A stretch of DNA of 7,164 nt from Candidatus Methanophagaceae archaeon. Lineage in GTDB: Archaea; Halobacteriota; Syntropharchaeia; Alkanophagales; Methanospirareceae. The first letter of the stretch is position 1. Each line of letters starts with the position of its first letter. The DNA is taken from the NCBI GenBank assembly GCA_013374505.1, contig QENJ01000104.1, positions 1 through 7,164 on the forward strand. Reading direction: 5' to 3'. Positions 4,742-7,164 of the stretch are shown here, in pieces. Below the pieces are notes generated by a model. The model worked only from the letters and a program-made list of their open reading frames with translations, was not told the DNA's origin and did not search any database. The position numbers and the translations under genes are program-made.

Positions 4742-5836
4742 ATGAAAGTAATACTTCACGTGGACATGGACAGTTACTTCTCGGCTGTTGAAATGAGGGA
4801 CCATCCAGAATTGAAAGGTCTACCGTTGATAGTAGGAGGAGCAATCAAGGCGGAAAATGGCGTATCTACGGATAGTAAAGATAAAAAGATACGAGGAGTC
4901 GTGAGTACGTGTTCATACGAAGCGCGCGAATTCGGGATTCATTCGGCAATGCCACTTGCGAAAGCATACGAACTTTGCCCGGATGCTAAGCTTCTACCAG
5001 TAAATATGGCGTTATATAAACGTGTGTCGCGAGAAATAATGGCTATTTTGCGTGAACACGCGGATAAAATGGAGCAGGTCGGTATTGACGAGGCGTTTCT
5101 TGACGTCAGTACAAGAGTGCGCGATTGGTCCGAGGCAAAGAGTTATGCGTTGATGCTAAAGAATGAGATATTGGCGAACATTGGCTTAACGTGCTCTGTG
5201 GGCATCGCACCAAATAAAACGATAGCAAAGATAGCATCGGATTTCGAAAAACCCGCGGGACTTACGGTAGTTGAAGCCGGAAGGGTAATAGACTTCTTAG
5301 CACCTTTGAATGTGAATAAGATTCCGGGTGTGGGTCCAAAGACCGCGGGAATGCTTACAGAGATGGGTATCGAAGAGATAAGCCAACTTGCGAGCTGTGA
5401 TGTGCAAGCACTCATAGCGAAATTTGGTAAATATGGCAATAAACTACATATGCGTGCAAACGGGATTGACGAACGCGAATTGAAAGAGGAACGGGTGAGG
5501 CAGTCTTTGAGCCGGGAGCGGACATTTGCGGAGGACACAAGTGACGCATCCGTGTTGAATACATGCGTGGCTACTTTAGCGGAAGAGATTTACAATGCGA
5601 TAGAGAAAGAAGGCTTTGTTTTTAAGACTGTTGGGATAAGGGTCAGGTTCGAGGATTTTACGGTACTAACAAGGGCTAAGACGCTGAGAACGTTTCATTC
5701 AGACGTCAACACGATTACGCGAATAGCAACGGACTTGATGGCGAAAGTCGGGTTCGAGGCGAAGAAAGTACGGTTGGTTGGTGTTCGGGTCGCCAAGTTG
5801 ACGCTGCTGGACGATAAGCAGATGCGGTTTGTGTAG
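4742..5836 (+). CDS. dinB: DNA polymerase IV (Y-family translesion polymerase)
   Basis: A distributive, low-fidelity polymerase that copies past damaged bases. The palm begins HVDMDSYFSAVEMRD, with metal ligand D8 and the steric-gate aromatic F13 (as in E. coli DinB). The second catalytic pair is D116-E117 in GIDEAFLD. CSYEAREFG (57-65), SVGIAPNKTIAKIASDFEKPAG (152-173), a helix-hairpin-helix IPGVGPKTAGML (194-205) and a little-finger domain (about 245-352) follow in the normal order. The 364-residue length is typical. Two oddities: the finger loop between GG (32-33) and RGVVSTCSYE carries about 12-13 extra residues (within 34-50), and the tail ends DDKQMRFV without a clear PCNA-binding QxxLxxFF motif. 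The start is secure because the catalytic N-terminus begins at once. Expression probably comes from the TATA box in repeat copy D. Confidence 0.96.
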   Translation: MKVILHVDMDSYFSAVEMRDHPELKGLPLIVGGAIKAENGVSTDSKDKKIRGVVSTCSYEAREFGIHSAMPLAKAYELCPDAKLLPVNMALYKRVSREIMAILREHADKMEQVGIDEAFLDVSTRVRDWSEAKSYALMLKNEILANIGLTCSVGIAPNKTIAKIASDFEKPAGLTVVEAGRVIDFLAPLNVNKIPGVGPKTAGMLTEMGIEEISQLASCDVQALIAKFGKYGNKLHMRANGIDERELKEERVRQSLSRERTFAEDTSDASVLNTCVATLAEEIYNAIEKEGFVFKTVGIRVRFEDFTVLTRAKTLRTFHSDVNTITRIATDLMAKVGFEAKKVRLVGVRVAKLTLLDDKQMRFV

Positions 5837-5936
5837 CCGGCTGAAAGCGGAATAGAGTTTTATACGGCAATCGCATTCTCAAGTGATAGAGTAGAACCCT
5901 CTTTTTCACAGCCAGAAACTTTTCAAACGGAAAAGG

Positions 5937-5946
5937 ATTTAAAAAT
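5937..5946 (+). promoter_or_regulatory. TATA box of the MFS transporter gene
   Basis: atttaaaaat is preceded by the purine-rich ggaaaagg, a good BRE-TATA arrangement. Its centre is about 23 bases before the ATG at 5964, which fits a leaderless or nearly leaderless transcript. Confidence 0.55.
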
Positions 5947-5959
5947 CACATGATTTTTA
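5940..5959. promoter_or_regulatory. 20-bp palindrome overlapping the MFS promoter, candidate operator
   Basis: taaaaatca and tgattttta form perfect 9-base arms around ca. The site starts inside the TATA box and ends five bases before the ATG, where a bound dimeric repressor would block TBP or polymerase. No regulator gene is visible in the window. Confidence 0.45.
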
Positions 5960-5963
5960 GAGT

Positions 5964-7164
5964 ATGCCATTGTTAATTTTTAAAAAGGCCAGAAAAATGC
6001 GTCTCAATAAAGATGTCGCGATCTATGCGATTTTAATGTTTGTAGCGATGCTGAGCTTGACGCTTATGGCGCCGGTAATCAAAGAATTTATTATTGAACG
6101 TTTCAACGCCAGCAATACAGAAGCGAGTATGTTTTTTAGCCTTGAAATGCTTGCCTACGTAATTTTTGCCATGATTTGGGGATCACTCTCGGACAAGTGT
6201 GGCAAAAGGAAATCATTCATTGTTTTCGGGTTTGCAGGCTCTGCAGTGCTGTATTTCCTTATGGCGCAAGCGAATTCACTGTCCATTCTTTTGTTGCTAC
6301 GATTTATACAGGGCGCTATTACGGTTATGGCATGGTCGCTCGTGATGACGAGTGCGTTGGACAGTGTACCGAAAACAAGCTATGGCAAGACAATGGGTGT
6401 GATTGGTACGGCAATGATGCTTGGAATGGCTTCAGGTGCGCCATTAGGCGGTTTTATGGCAGAGCGGTATAACGTGTTCGTCCCAATGTATTTTGCCGCT
6501 TTACTCTTCTTGATGGGCACTTTGATTTCAGCGACCTTGATACACGATGTTCGGATTGAAAAGAAGCCCGATACTATGCGGGAATCCATCAAAGTGCTGA
6601 TAGATGAGAAGCGACTCGCAGTTCCTTACATTTTCAGTTTCGTTGACCGGTTCACAATAGCATTTTTTATCTTCGCATTCCCGCTGTATCTGGCGCAAGC
6701 ATTTGGATTCGGCGGTGCGGAACGAGGTATGTATCAAGCACTGCTCCTTTTTCCTCTTGTCGTGTTCCAATACCCCTTTGGGAGACTATCGGACAAAATC
6801 GGTAGAGCACCATTACTCGTTACCGGTTCTCTTTTCTATGGCCTGGAGATGTGCCTGGTGTGTTTCGTGGGCAAGACGGCCCTTATCGTACTAATACTTA
6901 GCTGTGGTGTGTTTGCAGCAATGATGTTTCCATCGAGCACTGCGCTGGCTGGGGACCTATCACCGCCAAGTAAGAGGGGTGCTGCGATAGGCGGGTTCAA
7001 TGTTTTTGGGTCACTGGGATTTGTAGTGGGATTTTCTGCGGCTGGTATTCTTTCTGATATGTACGGTTATAGCACCAGTTTCGCGTTAGCTGGTTTTTTC
7101 GAGATAGTGGTGGCATTGTGTGCGATACCATTCCTGTTGAAGTTTCGTTCTAATCGAAGGAGTG
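5964..7164 (+). CDS. Major facilitator superfamily transporter, DHA1-like drug efflux candidate (3' end outside window)
   Basis: The frame is open from 5964 to the window end, about 400 codons, so only a short tail should be missing. It is an integral membrane protein with roughly 12 hydrophobic segments. Motif A appears after TM2 as GSLSDKCGKRK (73-83) and again in the second half as GRLSDKIGRAP (273-283), the internal duplication expected of MFS. RFIQGAITVM (113-122) in TM4 resembles motif B, and GMASGAPLGG (154-163) in TM5 resembles motif C, typical of drug:proton antiporters. Export of a small molecule by proton exchange is therefore likely; the substrate is unknown. A hydrophilic linker lies near 196-220. 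The ATG at 5964 fits leaderless transcription from the TATA box; the ATG at 5997 is an alternative that removes 11 basic residues. It lies 127 bases after dinB with its own promoter, so it is not clearly in its operon. Confidence 0.9.
   Translation, partial: MPLLIFKKARKMRLNKDVAIYAILMFVAMLSLTLMAPVIKEFIIERFNASNTEASMFFSLEMLAYVIFAMIWGSLSDKCGKRKSFIVFGFAGSAVLYFLMAQANSLSILLLLRFIQGAITVMAWSLVMTSALDSVPKTSYGKTMGVIGTAMMLGMASGAPLGGFMAERYNVFVPMYFAALLFLMGTLISATLIHDVRIEKKPDTMRESIKVLIDEKRLAVPYIFSFVDRFTIAFFIFAFPLYLAQAFGFGGAERGMYQALLLFPLVVFQYPFGRLSDKIGRAPLLVTGSLFYGLEMCLVCFVGKTALIVLILSCGVFAAMMFPSSTALAGDLSPPSKRGAAIGGFNVFGSLGFVVGFSAAGILSDMYGYSTSFALAGFFEIVVALCAIPFLLKFRSNRRS

Noticed and set aside
5876..5906. Possible terminator after dinB (agag...ctct followed by a T-run)
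   Set aside because: The stem is only four bases; the T-run ctctttttc could end an archaeal transcript, but the evidence is too weak to call.
6176..6472. Plus-strand frame of 98 codons inside the MFS region
   Set aside because: It is in another frame of the transporter gene, whose own frame is open to the window end with clear MFS motifs.

Overview
The window looks archaeal, probably a methanogen-related or ANME-type euryarchaeon. That placement is inferred from gene-level signals only. Several genes are preceded by archaeal TATA boxes (two identical ctttatatac copies and close variants), and two starts fit leaderless transcription. Protein content agrees: an archaeal-style Y-family polymerase, a UvrD/PcrA-type helicase, a lamin-tail-domain secreted protein, a 22-residue helical repeat protein and an MFS transporter. 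No tRNA, rRNA or CRISPR array was seen.

Layout. At the left edge (minus strand) lies a secreted lamin-tail-domain protein, broken by a -1 frameshift near position 69 and running off the window. A roughly 140-bp dispersed repeat (copy A, 355-494) separates it from a divergent, intact 668-residue SF1A helicase gene (529-2535). The helicase stop overlaps the start of a short GxxExxY-family ORF (2532-2738). That ORF has lost the middle of its fold and sits inside an inverted-repeat cassette (copy B). From 2739 to 3296 there is no convincing gene. The stretch holds the right end of copy B with an orphan TATA box, then two nested inverted-repeat structures (2846-3066 outside, 2889-3010 inside). A minus-strand gene (3297-3689) encodes a protein made of five exact 22-residue helical repeats. 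Divergent from it is a 161-residue protein with a probable thioredoxin-like fold (3923-4408). Copy D of the dispersed repeat (4485-4642) follows and carries the likely promoter of dinB (4742-5836). The window ends in a nearly complete MFS transporter (5964 onward) whose TATA box overlaps a 20-bp palindrome.

How the parts relate. The genes do not form one obvious operon or pathway; a repair theme (UvrD-like helicase, DNA polymerase IV) is the only shared one. What unites the window is a family of palindromic repeats built on words such as gacgcag/ctgcgtc and gacacag/ctgtgtc. Four members lie within about 4.3 kb, one still contains a degenerate GxxExxY gene, and three end in the same TATA-box module. 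Two of those modules sit directly upstream of uvrD-like and dinB. The most interesting reading, which is inference, is that GxxExxY cassettes and their short deletion derivatives move as elements and leave portable promoters behind.
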